DNA of 64,000 bases from Henckelia pumila (lineage: Eukaryota; Streptophyta; Magnoliopsida; Lamiales; Gesneriaceae). Where the stretch lies: assembly GCF_033568475.1 (NCBI RefSeq), contig NC_133121.1, positions 5,332,001 to 5,396,000 on the forward strand, read 5' to 3'. A model generated the notes under the pieces. It worked only from the letters and a program-made list of their open reading frames with translations, was not told the origin of the DNA and did no database searches. Shown one piece after another: positions 35,946 through 47,400 of this stretch; within the stretch, counting starts at the first letter, position 1; each line of letters opens with the position of its first letter. Position numbers and translations under genes: made by a program.

Positions 35946-36018
35946 TCTCAAAGAAAATAATGATGATGATGATTCCGATAAAAAATAATAATGATGATGA
36001 TGATGATAATAATAATCA
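35910..36018. repeat. Trinucleotide microsatellites (AAT)n and (GAT)n
   Basis: An (AAT)n run at about 35910-35943, then GAT-rich runs at about 35960-35975 and 35988-36018 with AAT interspersed. Confidence 0.85.
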
Positions 36019-37024
36019 TAATCATAAGCTATATCTGTACAAATAGTCATTGGATATTTGTAATACATCAACAATGTCCTAGTTTTTTTTTCCAGACTTT
36101 GATTTACTTTTTATGTTATTTTAAAAATATTTTTTTATTACAAAATTTATGAAACAAAAATAAATTAAAAACAAAACCATGATACAAACAAGCGACTACT
36201 GAAACCTCCAATAATAATAATACAATCAATACGTCATTATTATATGTTTCAATCTATATATATGTCCTCGTATAAGTGAAATTTATCCAATTTTATTGTT
36301 GCTGGCCAAGCCTTTCCTCGGGAGCGTCCAAGGACATCCAATGAAAAATTTTGATAAGTATCTTAAGATATCGAAACATGAATATTTAATAATATTAGAA
36401 AAATATATATGTGTTGTACGTAATTATAATTTTATTTGATTGACATCGAAGTTATTAAATTTCAAATATTTATCTTTATTATAATCACGTTTTATATATT
36501 TTATTGACAAGTTTATACTTCAATAACTATGATTCAATATTCAATTAACAGGTGAAATGAAAATATTACATCTTTCACTTTTTTGTGATATTTGTCGGTT
36601 CTTGATAAAAAAAAAAATTTGTAATGATATTATATATTTATATTTTGAGTTTAATTTATTTTTTAACTGACAATTTTAAAAAATAACATATATTATCTAT
36701 TTATTGAAAAACGTAATATATATATATATATATAATCAATATCCTAACAAAAAATATATAAATAAAAATAGTATTTTTATAATATAAACTCTGTGTGTTG
36801 TAGTATATACAAATATATACTAAGAGTATTTAATTCAATTATACAAATAATTATTTATGTAATGACATATATACATATTTTTATAAGTTCATCAAACTCT
36901 TGTTTTAAAAAATTTTTTATCAGAAATCAAATTCATATAATGTGCAACAATCAATCCAAACTTTTTTTTATACTTTTATTTGTTCAAATTAATCTTATAA
37001 TATTTTGTTCAAAAAACTTCTAGA

Positions 37025-37440
37025 CATAGTTTGGTACACTTGATAAGTGAGTGATTAATAAATTATCATCTCTTATCGCATGCTTGATACATTTTTAAAA
37101 GCTCATGATAAGTCAGTGAGTCCGTGATAAATGCTACAAGTGAACTATGTATCCTTTTAATTTTGTGTGATAAATTTATTTCAATCAAAAAAATATTATA
37201 AAAATCCAAATTTAATTATTACATTTATGCATGTGCAAGATCTTGAATAACAATAAAAAAATAAAATTTATTATGATAAGGTTAATTTTGTCATTACAAT
37301 CCAATACATAAATTTAATCACTCTTATTAAAATCATACCAAACATTTAATATATATAATATCATATCATTTTACTTATTATTAATTTATCCTTATATTGT
37401 TTATCATTTACTTATCATATCCTATGTTTCAAACAATGCT
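37025..37440. mobile_element. MITE candidate with ATAGTTTGGTAC-like ends
   Basis: The left end (ATAGTTTGGTACACTTGATAAGT) is matched in inverted sense by the right (ATTGTTTGAAACATAGGATATGATAAGT) with a small gap. GATAAG-type words are frequent inside. About 415 bp, no coding. The edges are approximate. Confidence 0.45.
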
Positions 37441-37986
37441 TCAGAGTATTAGCTTTAGTGAAACTGGTAAAATTATTTTAAATTATATTTTTTTCTTCAT
37501 ATCCGAGATTATAACTATAGAAATAAATTATTTTTAATTTTTCTATTGTTATCGTTAATAACATAATTTCTAGTCTAAATATATTATATTAATATTTCTT
37601 GAACCTCTATCAAGTATATGAAGAGAATAATTTTATGTCGTTTAATCTCATTACCTATAGTTTTTTAATCATTATTTTATACGACAATGTCCTGATAAGA
37701 CATTAATATGTTTTCTGCTTATTTTTCTTCAATATTAATCCAATCGAGTTGTTTTAAATTTGATATACATATAATGTAAAAAATATTTATTTATGGATTG
37801 TAATAATTTATAATTTCTAAGAATAGTATATTAAATATATTATTTGTAAAAAACATGAGCAGATAAAAATGTGAAGAAAAATATTTTTTTAGAAATAATA
37901 TTTTAAACAATTTAAATTTTTTTATTCTCAACATTTCAAGTATTTAAGTAACTTAGATATAAGAATAATTTGTCTGAAATAAAAAT

Positions 37987-38290
37987 TAAAGATGCCAAAA
38001 TGGGCTAAGCTCGTTGGATTGGCCCGCCCCGCCATACAAAATTGACGGGTTGAAAATTTTTCAACCCGTCCAAAAGGTGGGTCGGCCCGCACCGCCCTGC
38101 CTAATGGTGGGTTCTGGTGGATTACGGGTTGTCCCGCAAAAACCCACCAATTTACATGTGAGCCCCACGAGTTGGCCCGTCCCGCCACCTAAAATAGGTG
38201 GGATCAGTTGGTGTTTGTCCGCCCCGCCTAATGGTGAGTTACGACGAGTTATGGGTCGGCCCGTCCCGTTGGCCCGTTTTGACACCTTTA
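37987..38290. mobile_element. hAT-type MITE with perfect 8-bp target duplication
   Basis: 304 bp. ATAAAAAT flanks it exactly on the left (37979-37986) and right (38291-38298). Termini: TAAAGATGCCAAAATGGGC on the left and, reverse complemented, TAAAGGTGTCAAAACGGGC on the right. The interior is GC-rich in an AT-rich setting and repeats GGCCCGYCCCGCC words in both senses, so it can fold on itself. Open frames inside are by-products of these repeats. Confidence 0.9.
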
Positions 38291-39142
38291 ATAAAAATCA
38301 ATTTGAGTATAATGTTTTTCAACTTCTTGTCACACAAATTTTTGCGATTTCATAAGTAACATTAATAAGTTATATTAGCCAAGTATTATATTGTAGTACA
38401 AACATTAAAATAAAACTTAATTATAATCATATTCTCTATATATCGCTTATTTAAACTACATTTATTTTTTTTATCTTTCTCAATTCTATAGTATATTTTT
38501 CATATTAAATATCATTTGTACTACTATGTTGCCAATTTGTCCCTATTAAATTTATAAAATGTATAATTATTTTATTTTATAAAAATTTCACTAAGTAAGG
38601 GCAAAATGAGAAATTTATTTTTCCAAATATTTTCTTAATACAAGCCTAAATTAGTAGGGCAAAATGAGTATTTTTTTTTACCTTGGACATCAAAAAATTG
38701 ATGTTGTCGATTACATCTGTAGTCCCTAAAATTTAAAAAATATACACAATTAGTCATCACCATTTGTTTTATAATATATCTTCCTGAAAACTAAAATATC
38801 AGAAAGTCTAGTTAAATTATCAAATCTCAAAAAAATAAATGAATGATTGAATAAACGAATCGAGTACATTTTCTATATAAATAAAATTGAACCTCAACTT
38901 ATAACATGATTTCACTTGTCTTGAACACAATGATGAAATTTAATGGTTTGATTTAATTTTTTTAGTTTTCTTAAAATTAATAATCAAAATATTACGTTAA
39001 AAAATATAGTAAAGTTTAAAAAAAAGGAACTATGATGATAAAGTTGAAATAAGTTCAAAAAATTATTTTTTAAAAAAATTTATTATAGAGCAAAAATTAA
39101 GGTAACTTTCAATAATAATTTTTGTTTTTATGAGTATCACAA

Positions 39143-39514
39143 TATAGATTTAGGACATGAATTACATATAAAAATTAATTTACTTTTAATAAATAAATGA
39201 ACACACAAAATGATATGAACTAAATATTAACAATTAATCTAAATTGAATAAATAAATTGACTAATATATAAAATGACATAAAAAACCTTAAAATCCTTTG
39301 TAAATGACAACAATAATAGCTATTAAAGGAAATAATGAGGACACGATTGTAAATTCATTATCAAAAATGTCAAAATATAGATTTAGGACATAAATTAAAT
39401 ATTAACAATTAATTTACCTTGGATAAATAAATTGACACAAAAAATAATATGAATTAAATATTAAAATTAATCTACCTTGAATAAATAAATTTACTAATAT
39501 ATAAAATATATGCA
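39143..39514. repeat. Tandem direct duplication, period 234 bp
   Basis: A segment starting ATAGATTTAGGACAT at 39143 recurs at 39377, alike over about 140 bp, including AAATAAATTGAC and CTAATATATAAAAT words. Within each copy a shorter AATTAATYTA...GAATAAATAAAT unit is itself repeated. AT-rich, non-coding. Confidence 0.75.
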
Positions 39515-39763
39515 AGACCTTAAAAATCTTGAAAAGAACAAAAATATTAATTATTCAAATAATGAGTTTATTGAAAAAAAATTATAATTCAAACTTATAT
39601 ATTTATATAAGTTAAGTTAAGTATTAAGTATAAATAGGTAATAGGGTAATAGAATAGAAATATATATAAGACTCATTAAAAGATCAATAAACTTCAATGT
39701 ATTTTCATAAGTAATTTGAGATATATCGAGATATGAATATTTAATAATTAATAATTAATAAAT

Positions 39764-40004
39764 CGTCGCTACTACAGAATCGCTTTTGCTTTCTTTTCCT
39801 CTGGCTACTAAGATGTTTCAGTTCGCCAGGTTGTCTCTTGCCTGCCCATGGATTCAGCAGCAGTTCGAAAGGTTGCCCTATTCGGAAATCTCCGAATCTA
39901 TGCTTATTTTCAATTCCCCGAAGCATTTCGTCGATTACTACGCCCTTCCTCGTCTCTGGGTGCCTAGGTATCCACTATCCACCGTAAGCCTTTTCTCGTT
40001 TGAA
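39764..40004 (-). pseudogene. rrn23: 5' fragment of plastid 23S rRNA gene
   Basis: Starts at 40004 with TTCAAACGAG and holds well-known 23S 5'-end words (TTACGGTGGATA, CCTAGGCACCCAGAGACGAG, CGACGAAATGCTTCGGGGA). It stops after about 240 nt of a roughly 2.8-kb gene. Confidence 0.9.
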
Positions 40005-40152
40005 CCTCGCCCTTATAAGACTATGCCATCCTAAGGTGCTGCTAAATGGATGGATCTTATCAACGTCCATGAATGATAAATCATAGATCGAACTGTCGAA
40101 TCGAAAAAATTGGGTGCTATCATATAGCTTTGTATCGGCTAAGTTCATGAGT

Positions 40153-40187
40153 TGGAGATAAGCGGACTCGAACCGCTGACATCCGCC
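40153..40187 (-). pseudogene. trnA-UGC: Plastid trnA-UGC exon 2 fragment
   Basis: 35 nt: GGCGGATGTCAGCGGTTCGA and on to CTCCA on the minus strand, which is the T arm and 3' acceptor half of plastid tRNA-Ala. Exon 1 with its anticodon half is absent, so no tRNA can be made. Confidence 0.9.
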
Positions 40188-40607
40188 GCAGGGTAAACCA
40201 CCGCTTCTCATGCCCCCGACTGATTCTACCATAGATTAATAATAAATAATAAATAAAATATATATAAGGTTCAATATTGAAAGATATATCAACTTCAATG
40301 AAGTGATAAATGTTTGTCGTTGAATAATGCATGTCGTCACGAATTGGATTGAAATCCAATATTTTAAATGTATTTTGTTGACTAGAAAAGTAAGATTGCA
40401 AAATAAATTAAAACCCACCACTCACATGAGCATATAAAATTTCTTGTTGATAATATTAGATTTCAAAATTCATCCAATAATAGTTTCATTTGAAATCTAT
40501 TTTACTTACATATTACTAATTACTAATATGTAAAAAAAAGGTAAAAATTCAAGATTTGTCGTTTATTTCGTTGCAAACAATAAAGCTATGAATAATTTTT
40601 TTTTGAG

Positions 40608-40768
40608 ACGGTCTCACAAATATTTATCCGTGAGACAGGTAAAACAATCCAAAATTTTTACTTAAAACATAAAAAATAATATTTTTTATAGATAATCCAA
40701 ATATGAGATTCGTCACAGAAATTAATTCATGCAACCGTCTCACATAAATTTTTATATAAAACTATAAT
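40608..40768 (-). mobile_element. GAGACGGTCTCAC-family repeat, copy 1
   Basis: Both ends carry versions of GTGAGACGGTYTCAC in inverted sense (GAGACGGTCTCAC at about 40609 and CCGTCTCACATAAATTTTTATA at about 40735), with a second internal GTGAGACAGG word. This is a dispersed MITE-like family found widely in eudicots, by my recollection. Compared with copy 2, the order of internal words shows it is inverted. Confidence 0.6.
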
Positions 40769-41574
40769 CAATCATAGATTTCAAATCCATCCATTCAAAT
40801 ACAAACTTAAAATGCCATTCTAAATATAACATCTCGTTACCTTTGAATATCATCTTAATTTTTCCCATAATTACGTGTAGAAGATGTACACATTCATCTA
40901 CACATGTACACTGAGAAATGGGTTCCTCCAGACGAGCAACACGGCGGCCAGGCGACCGCCTTATTATTTTATTGCAAATTTCGGTAACTTACGTAGGTAA
41001 ACTTACACCAACGACAACATGATATTTTTGTTCGAAAAATAATTTTATCACATAACTATGTTTCACATCGTTCAAATTTTAAAAAATTTGGATTTTGTAT
41101 TATAAGTTTAAATTTCGATTATCTTGTTTCACTTGATGACGTAATTTAATGAAATTTTCTGATATTACGTTATCATTTTCAGTACTTCAACAATTCTATG
41201 ACCGAAAGTTAAAAATAGTGGATTTAGTTCATCTTTTCAAGCGGAGAATTCACATTTGTATTTGATTTATTGATTAATTAATGAGGTCGACAACTAAATG
41301 GGCGTGTGAAAGCCTTTAACCGGCGTTAAGTGTGATTATTGAGGGAGATTTGGGAACAAGTGGTTCTTTTGCAAAACGAGACTTCTTAAATTTTATTAAA
41401 CTAGCATAACCGTCCACATAAAATAATATAGAACATATATTTTTATTTTTCAATAATTAATTTAGTTGTGTTTTTTTTTGTTATGATTTTTTCTTTTTAA
41501 AGCAATGTGTACAATCTGTACATAAATTAAAATTTTATTTAAATTATCTATAATATATACACAGATTTAATATT

Positions 41575-41689
41575 ATGAGCATCTATGATGTGCATTTTTG
41601 TGTGCACCGCTGACGTGTCATCCTTTACATCCAATAGGTGAACGTCACATCAGCAAGTGCACACATAAGTACACATGATAGGTGTTCAC
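41575..41689. mobile_element. Short foldback MITE
   Basis: About 115 bp. Arms of roughly 50 bp: left TGAGCATCTATGATGTGCAT..TGTGTGCAC..GCTGACGTG; right, reverse complemented, TGAACACCTATCATGTGTAC..TGTGTGCAC..GCTGATGTG. No coding. The transcript would form a near-perfect hairpin. Confidence 0.7.
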
Positions 41690-41744
41690 CATATCAAAAC
41701 TCAATATATACATATACATAAAACCAAATGTATATATCCATATA

Positions 41745-41927
41745 TACAAAAATTTATATGAGATCGTCTTACCAATCTTTTTGAGATGTGTTTTTTATTT
41801 GAGATACCCATAAAAATATATTATTTTTATTATGATAAATATATTACTTATTATTTTAAATATAAATAGAATCGACCCGTCTCACATAAAAAAAATATGT
41901 GATACCTTCCCACAAAAGATTTATTCA
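41745..41927 (+). mobile_element. GAGACGGTCTCAC-family repeat, copy 2 (degenerate)
   Basis: Shares word order with the family: ATTTATATGAGATCGTCTTA at the left, TTTTTATTTGAGATACCCAT, an ATTATTTTTATTATGATAA middle, then GACCCGTCTCACATAA and GTGATACCTTCCCACA at the right. More decayed than the copy at 40608-40768 and in the opposite direction. Confidence 0.5.
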
Positions 41928-42712
41928 TCTATATAATATATGGGTACTTTTGGAAAAAACTTTAGTGTCCTACCTTTAATACATTTAGCTATATATATAT
42001 ATATATATATAGTACTAGTGATGTGTGTATATATATAGTACTAGTGATCTGCACACACGATACACGTGTTATGCCATTTTTGGGTTTTAGAAAATCGATC
42101 CAAATTCATAAAATATGGTTTTATAGCTATATTACTTGCGAATTTCTTCTTCTAAATGTGGCAAGGTTTTTATGTCGATATTTGTATTAGTTTAGTACTT
42201 AAAGTAGGATGACTGTAAATATAAATTTATATTCACGTAATATTGATGGACCAAGTTAGTTAGAGTGAGTTTTTTTATAAAAGTTCTCCTAAAAAAAATA
42301 CTTAGATTGGATAAGTTTAAGTAGGCGTTCAAATTAATAGAGCATGTGAACTATTAATCAAAGGTTAGGAGTTCGATTTTTCCAGTCAATATTTTTTTGA
42401 AAGAGTCTGTCTACAAGAGTTGTCCACACAATACGCACCGAACACCAAACAATTATAGTATAATTTTAATATATATCAATTTCTGGAAAGAATATGTAGT
42501 ACGCAGTATTCAAAATCTGTATCAGCACCGAACACCGAACAATTACAATGATGAGACCACCTCGATTTTAGAAATGTATAACTTCGGAGCCTTCAATGTT
42601 TTCTGTTAGTTGCAATGAATCGCACGAACTCAAGAAACCGAGTGGATCCACATTCATTTTTTTTTTTTTTACCTTAATGCCTAAGTAATCTATGTATCCC
42701 CCCACAGCTTAC

Positions 42713-42720
42713 TATAAATA
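42713..42720 (+). promoter_or_regulatory. TATA box of the DOG1-domain gene
   Basis: TATAAATA about 95-100 bp ahead of the start codon at 42814, the expected spacing for a short leader. Confidence 0.7.
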
Positions 42721-42721
42721 G

Positions 42722-42743
42722 TCGAGGAAACCAGTTTCCTCGA
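42722..42743 (+). promoter_or_regulatory. Perfect inverted repeat in the leader of the DOG1-domain gene
   Basis: TCGAGGAAAC, a 2-nt CA, then GTTTCCTCGA: 10-bp arms without mismatch, starting 2 bp after the TATA box. It would lie near the transcription start and could be a dimer-binding site or, if transcribed, a short hairpin. Confidence 0.6.
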
Positions 42744-42813
42744 GGGGGGCATGTCCATCACTCTGGTTGGCAAATAATCTTTAGACTTGAAGATTAAGAT
42801 TTCACCCGCCGCC

Positions 42814-43692
42814 ATGTCATTGCCGACAAACAGCGGTGCATACATGGTGAATGCCTTCAGAAACATGACCCAAGAAAGCCATAATTTCCAAAACTTCTTC
42901 GAGTGTTGGCTGGTCGAGCAAAGCCAGCATCTCGAAGAACTTGTCTCCGCCTTGACGGAGTACGAGCAGCGGCGGGGGCGGGGCCGGAACAGCCCGCAGG
43001 GGATGCGAGGGGGGGATGAGGAGAGGATCCTACGCCCGGTGATCGAACGTGTGATCCAGCATTACGAGCATTACTACAAGGCGAAATCGAGGTGGGCGAA
43101 AATCGACGTGATGTCGATGTTTAACCCCTCGTGGAGGAGTAGTCTTGAGGATGCTTTCTTGTGGATTGGCGGGTGGAGGCCTAGCATGGCCTTCCACTTG
43201 CTCTACTCCAAGTCCGGGCTGCAGTTGGAGGCCAGGCTCCAAGAACTGATGCGAGGGATCAGCACGGGTGACTTGGGCGATCTTTCGCCGGCTCAGCTCG
43301 AACGAGTGAATGAATTGCAGCAAGAGACCATAAGAATGGAGAAGGAGATAACCGAGAAGCATGCCAAGCTGCAGGAGACCGTGGCGGACTCGACTATGGT
43401 CCAGTTAACTCATTCTGCTACGCAGCTGATGAGGGAGGGAGGAGGTGCATTGGACGAGGTTCGCATCGATGCGACTTTGGCGCCTAAGGAGGCAGGCCTG
43501 GGCAGAATCCTGCAAAGGGCAGATAACTTGAGGTTGAAAACTCTGAAAGATATAATGGGCGTTCTGAGTCCTAAACAGGGTGTGCATTTCTTGATTGCTG
43601 CTGCGGAGTTGCACTTGAGGCTTCATGAATGGGGGAAAAGGCAGGAAGCGAGGAATCAACAGCGGGGAGAAGTTGGAAGTAGTAGCCAGTAA
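42814..43692 (+). CDS. DOG1-domain protein (TGA-like C-terminal domain without bZIP)
   Basis: Intronless, 292 residues. The ATG at 42814 in a good context (GCCGCCATGT) is chosen; the frame reaches upstream but without an ATG. The DOG1 domain spans most of the protein: FQNFFECWLVEQSQHLEELVSAL (about 25-47), YYKAKSRWAKIDVMSMFNPSWRSSLEDAFLWIGGWRPSMAFHLLYS (about 90-135), then a Gln/Glu-rich helix and LRLKTLKDIMGVLSPKQGVHFLIAAAELHLRLHEWG near the end. The domain is the same as in TGA factors and DOG1 (seed dormancy), but no bZIP basic region is present. Closest by eye to the plant DOG1-like/ZW2 group; function not assigned. The first half is notably GC-rich compared with its neighbours. Confidence 0.9.
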   Translation: MSLPTNSGAYMVNAFRNMTQESHNFQNFFECWLVEQSQHLEELVSALTEYEQRRGRGRNSPQGMRGGDEERILRPVIERVIQHYEHYYKAKSRWAKIDVMSMFNPSWRSSLEDAFLWIGGWRPSMAFHLLYSKSGLQLEARLQELMRGISTGDLGDLSPAQLERVNELQQETIRMEKEITEKHAKLQETVADSTMVQLTHSATQLMREGGGALDEVRIDATLAPKEAGLGRILQRADNLRLKTLKDIMGVLSPKQGVHFLIAAAELHLRLHEWGKRQEARNQQRGEVGSSSQ

Positions 43693-44436
43693 TAGATGTA
43701 AGGACGAGTGATAAATAATGTGCTAGCTAGGATTCCCAGTTTTTCCCTAGAATGGTAATCTACTGCAGAATGTAGTTGTTGAGGTTTTTGCAGATGGAGT
43801 TGATGTTTTGGTTGCTGTTCTAGTTCTACAGTAGGCGAAAATGGGGTTCTTGGTGAAAAAACAAAAAAAAAGAAGTGTATCACCAAGTGACCACAAGTGA
43901 AACTAAGTTGTCTTATGAATGGTTCTGTGTCCAGATTTTGTCTGGGTCAAGTAGTGTGGTTAATATCAACCTTTTTTCAGTTAAATGAGCCTTTCTATTT
44001 TAGATTCAAAGATGCACAAGAGGTTCTTTATGATTGAGTAATCTGAAAATTGATGATAAAATTATGTCCCATTACAGAAGATGGTTTGTGATGTTTAACT
44101 ACTGGTAATACAACTACTTGGCTCATAACATTTTATTTGAAATAGAAAGAACTCGGTGAACAAAGACTCGGATCCGCCCCCACTGGTGTGTGTACTCATT
44201 ATCTTCGCAAAGCCTGGCGTCAAGATAACCTGAGGTTTCAAATACAAGAACTTCATCCAGAATTGATCGAAATTGCGAGACAAATGAAGAAAACACTTAA
44301 CGTGGAACGAGTTTGCGAAGACTTTTTTGATTAGAATATGGCGTCATGTGATTCTAGTTTTGCTGCAGAAGCCAAACACGAGCCACCAAAGTTTACGGAA
44401 GAAAGATTAAATTTGAAGATCAAAGTAGGTACCTTC
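43693..44436. other. Converging 3' ends of the DOG1-domain and PDI genes
   Basis: The two genes face each other here, so both 3' UTRs lie in this 744-bp gap. No other gene or repeat seen. Confidence 0.45.
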
Positions 44437-47400
44437 TCACAACTCATCCTTGACAGAAGCTTCTTTTGTTGACTCAGATTTGATGGTCTGTGATTCAGTG
44501 GAGGTTGATTCGGCAGGCTGATCCCGATTCTTTTGAATAAACTCTATTATGTCCTCCTTCGTTCTTTCACCGTCATATTGCGACAGATTACCACTTGCTG
44601 ATCTGAAGTAAATTGTAGGGAATCCTTGAACTTCAAAGGAATCATTCGGGACATCATTAGCTGTCGCGTCCTGAGAAGAGACCATAAATGAATCGATTTT
44701 AGTCTATGTAAAACTAACCGTGCCACTTACAAGGGTGGAGAAATGTAGGAAGTGTTTGCAGAGTATTGAACGCAGTTTTCATATCGAGTCTAAATGAACT
44801 TAAAAAACTTTGATAGAAACCACAAATTGTCCCAGGGCATATTGCACGTGACTGCCAGTGAGTCGATGAAATCGTGCACGAAACCATTACACTAGTGCAT
44901 GCTTGGAAGAACAGGTACAAGGTAAGACGGGAACTTACTAATTTAGCAATCAGAACATCAGGATCCTTCTCAAACGAAGTAGCAACTTCTTCCAAAATTG
45001 GAGCCAGCTTCTGGCAGTGCCCACACCAAGGTGCATAGAACTCGAGCAGAACTGTAGTAAAAACCTTAAGATCATCATGATTCCGACAATGTAAATTTGC
45101 TCAATTGTTGCTGAAAGCATATTTTCTTTTCGCAACAGATGAGGTAGTGTACAAACAATTAAGTGACAGGATAAGATGACAAATTTTTCGAAGACTAGCA
45201 GAGCTAGTTTGAAACGATAGTGGCATGAAAATCAATTTAGATGCGATGATTAAAAGGTCATGTACAAACCATTTTTTCCAGAGTTGAAAACCATGTCCTC
45301 TAGACTGGCAGTAACGACCACCTTGACTGGTTCATCATTGACTTCCGGGATAGGCTCGGATTTGACGAAAGGTTTCACTAGCCCATTCTGTTAGCATTGG
45401 AAGGAAAAAAACACAAGTATTAGTTCAACACTCGATTTCACCGATTGATTTAATTAACATATTTGCAAGGAGGTGGAGTTCCCCAATCCAAACCAGATAT
45501 CAATCACTATAGGTTACCACCAAAAGGCAAAATAAATACCGTGTAATCTTTCACCCATGACTCAATTTGATCGGGCTTTACGTTTGGATTGAGATACTTC
45601 TGTCCGTTGACTTTCTGTATGATAAGCAGAGGTGCCTGCTCCGGCTTAAGTCCAAAGTACTGCCATCCAGAATACGATAATAAATACATGCAATCTTTAA
45701 CTGTTTATGCAAGAAGAAAAAAGGGCCAGAAGGTGTATGAGATAGAGACATAGTGACAACCTGGAAAGCGCCTTGACCGGCATCAGTGTCCCCCAACAGA
45801 AAACTTATGCCTTTTGCTTTGTATGAGACAGCAACATCCTTGTAGATTGACCGGAAAGCATCATGATCCGTACTGAAGTTCACAAATAGCATGGCCTGTG
45901 CACATAACATCACTTTTCGATCAACATAAAACCTTCAATGATGTCCAGAAAACGATCTCAAGCAGCAGAAGATGTCTCCAGGGCAAGTGAATTAGCATGA
46001 GGAACATTTATTTTGCAATATTACCCGATTGATGCTTACAAACTAGAACTTTGGATGAACATCGCATTACATTCAAGTATTAGTTCTCGATGCTACGGAG
46101 AGACTTTTTCCAAGTCAGCCACGTCAGCCACGTCGATGAATAAATTTCATACATATTATCAATTGTCAAGCCGCTTTAAAAAAATGAAGAATTAAGCTTA
46201 CCTTGTCTGTGCCACCACTAAAGAATTTGCTAACATAGGTGTGACCATTTGGATCACTAGACCACAGAGTTAAAATTGGAATGGTAGATTCATCAATGAA
46301 TTTCTCCATAGCATCAACTTGAAAATCCTGCAAAATCGTGATTGAAAGAATAGTTCACCACTTAGGAACTCTAACGGGACTCCGGACGAAAATCGTTTAC
46401 TGGAATTACAGAGTAAGAATTACCTGGGAATCAACGACTAGTTCATCAAATGGCTTGAGCAAGCGAAGAGTTGGCTTGCTGACCGATTCACCCCGCGGAA
46501 TGAATTTAGAGGAGAGGGTATGACCAAAAGCATAATCAGCGCGCAGAGTCTCCGCTAAAGCGGTGAAATTCTCAAACTCCTCTCCAGAAAATTTTGGGAA
46601 CACCCCCACCTAATAGGCATTAACAAAATGATAAGAATTGGGTTGTTAACTCCGAAAAAAGGATGTTTTTAAGGCAAAATGATATACAATGAAAACACTC
46701 TTGTCATCGATAAGACTTGCAGCATCTTCCGCTGATTTAATTTCAACAGATGCAGGACCAACTTGTTTCTTCAAATAGCTAACAATGCCATCTGCCTCAC
46801 GCGGGCCTTTATAGTCTTGAATGTCTTTCCCACCATTTCTAAAGATTTTAATGGTAGGAAAACCCTGGATCTTGTATTCAGTGGCTAATTCCCTAGTTGA
46901 TTCCTCACTGGCATCGATTTTAGCAAGAACAATGGGGGGATCATGGCTGCTCAAAACAGATGCTGCTTTTTCGTACTGAAAGGAAAAATAAGAAGACGAT
47001 CAACGAGAAGAAGACATTATAAAAATTCGACCTAAAAAAAACAGCAGAAATGTTTACCTCCGGCGCAAGAGCCTTACAATGTCCACACCTGTTACAGAAG
47101 TGAAGAAAAGGATTAGGAACATGTAATTAAGATGAAGATACACAAATTCTGATTTTGCACAGACAAATTTTGGACTAAACTCTCGTTACAAAGATTTTAC
47201 AAAACACGAAAAAACAATGTGAACAAACTAAAAACCGATCGATCGCCGAATTCCTTTTTCTTCCGATAGAAAAACAACAAAGTTAACCGCTTTTCTCCAC
47301 ACAGTCAGAAACGATGCAAGATCCGATTACAGAGACAGCGAATAACCAAAATCAAGATCAATATAAAAAACACAAACAGAAACACATCCACACGGATGAT

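Larger units (their letters stand above)
39764..40235 (-). other. Nuclear insert of plastid DNA (trnA intron end, trnA exon 2, spacer, rrn23 start)
   Basis: On the minus strand this about 470-bp piece reads, without a break, the end of the plastid trnA-UGC group II intron (from about 40235), trnA exon 2 (40187-40153), the trnA-rrn23 spacer (40152-40005) and the first 240 bases of plastid 23S rRNA (from 40004). This is the gene order of the chloroplast inverted repeat. Both ends run straight into AT-rich nuclear sequence, so it is a NUPT. Single-base differences from what I recall of plastid sequence suggest it is not brand new. Confidence 0.9.
33063..42712. other. Gene-free, transposon-rich block
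   Basis: About 9.6 kb between the FPP stop and the DOG1-domain promoter, mostly AT-rich. It holds the elements listed separately: a foldback at 33426-33750, a hAT element at 34188-35472, microsatellites near 35910-36018, a MITE candidate at 37025-37440, a hAT MITE at 37987-38290, a tandem repeat at 39143-39514, a plastid insert at 39764-40235, two 'GAGACGGTCTCAC' repeats, and a foldback at 41575-41689. In the rest (35481-35909, 36019-37024, 38299-39142, 39515-39763, 40236-40607, 40769-41574, 41928-42712) I see only AT-rich sequence, short TA runs and a repeated TATATAGTACTAGTGAT word at about 42006 and 42034. Confidence 0.5.

Noticed and set aside
37928-38355. Proline- and glycine-rich open frames on both strands
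   Set aside because: They lie within the GC-rich hAT MITE and follow its palindromic words.
39764-40004. An rRNA gene
   Set aside because: Only the first 240 nt or so of plastid 23S, flanked by nuclear repeats.
40153-40187. A working nuclear tRNA-Ala gene
   Set aside because: Only the plastid exon 2 is present; the anticodon half is missing.
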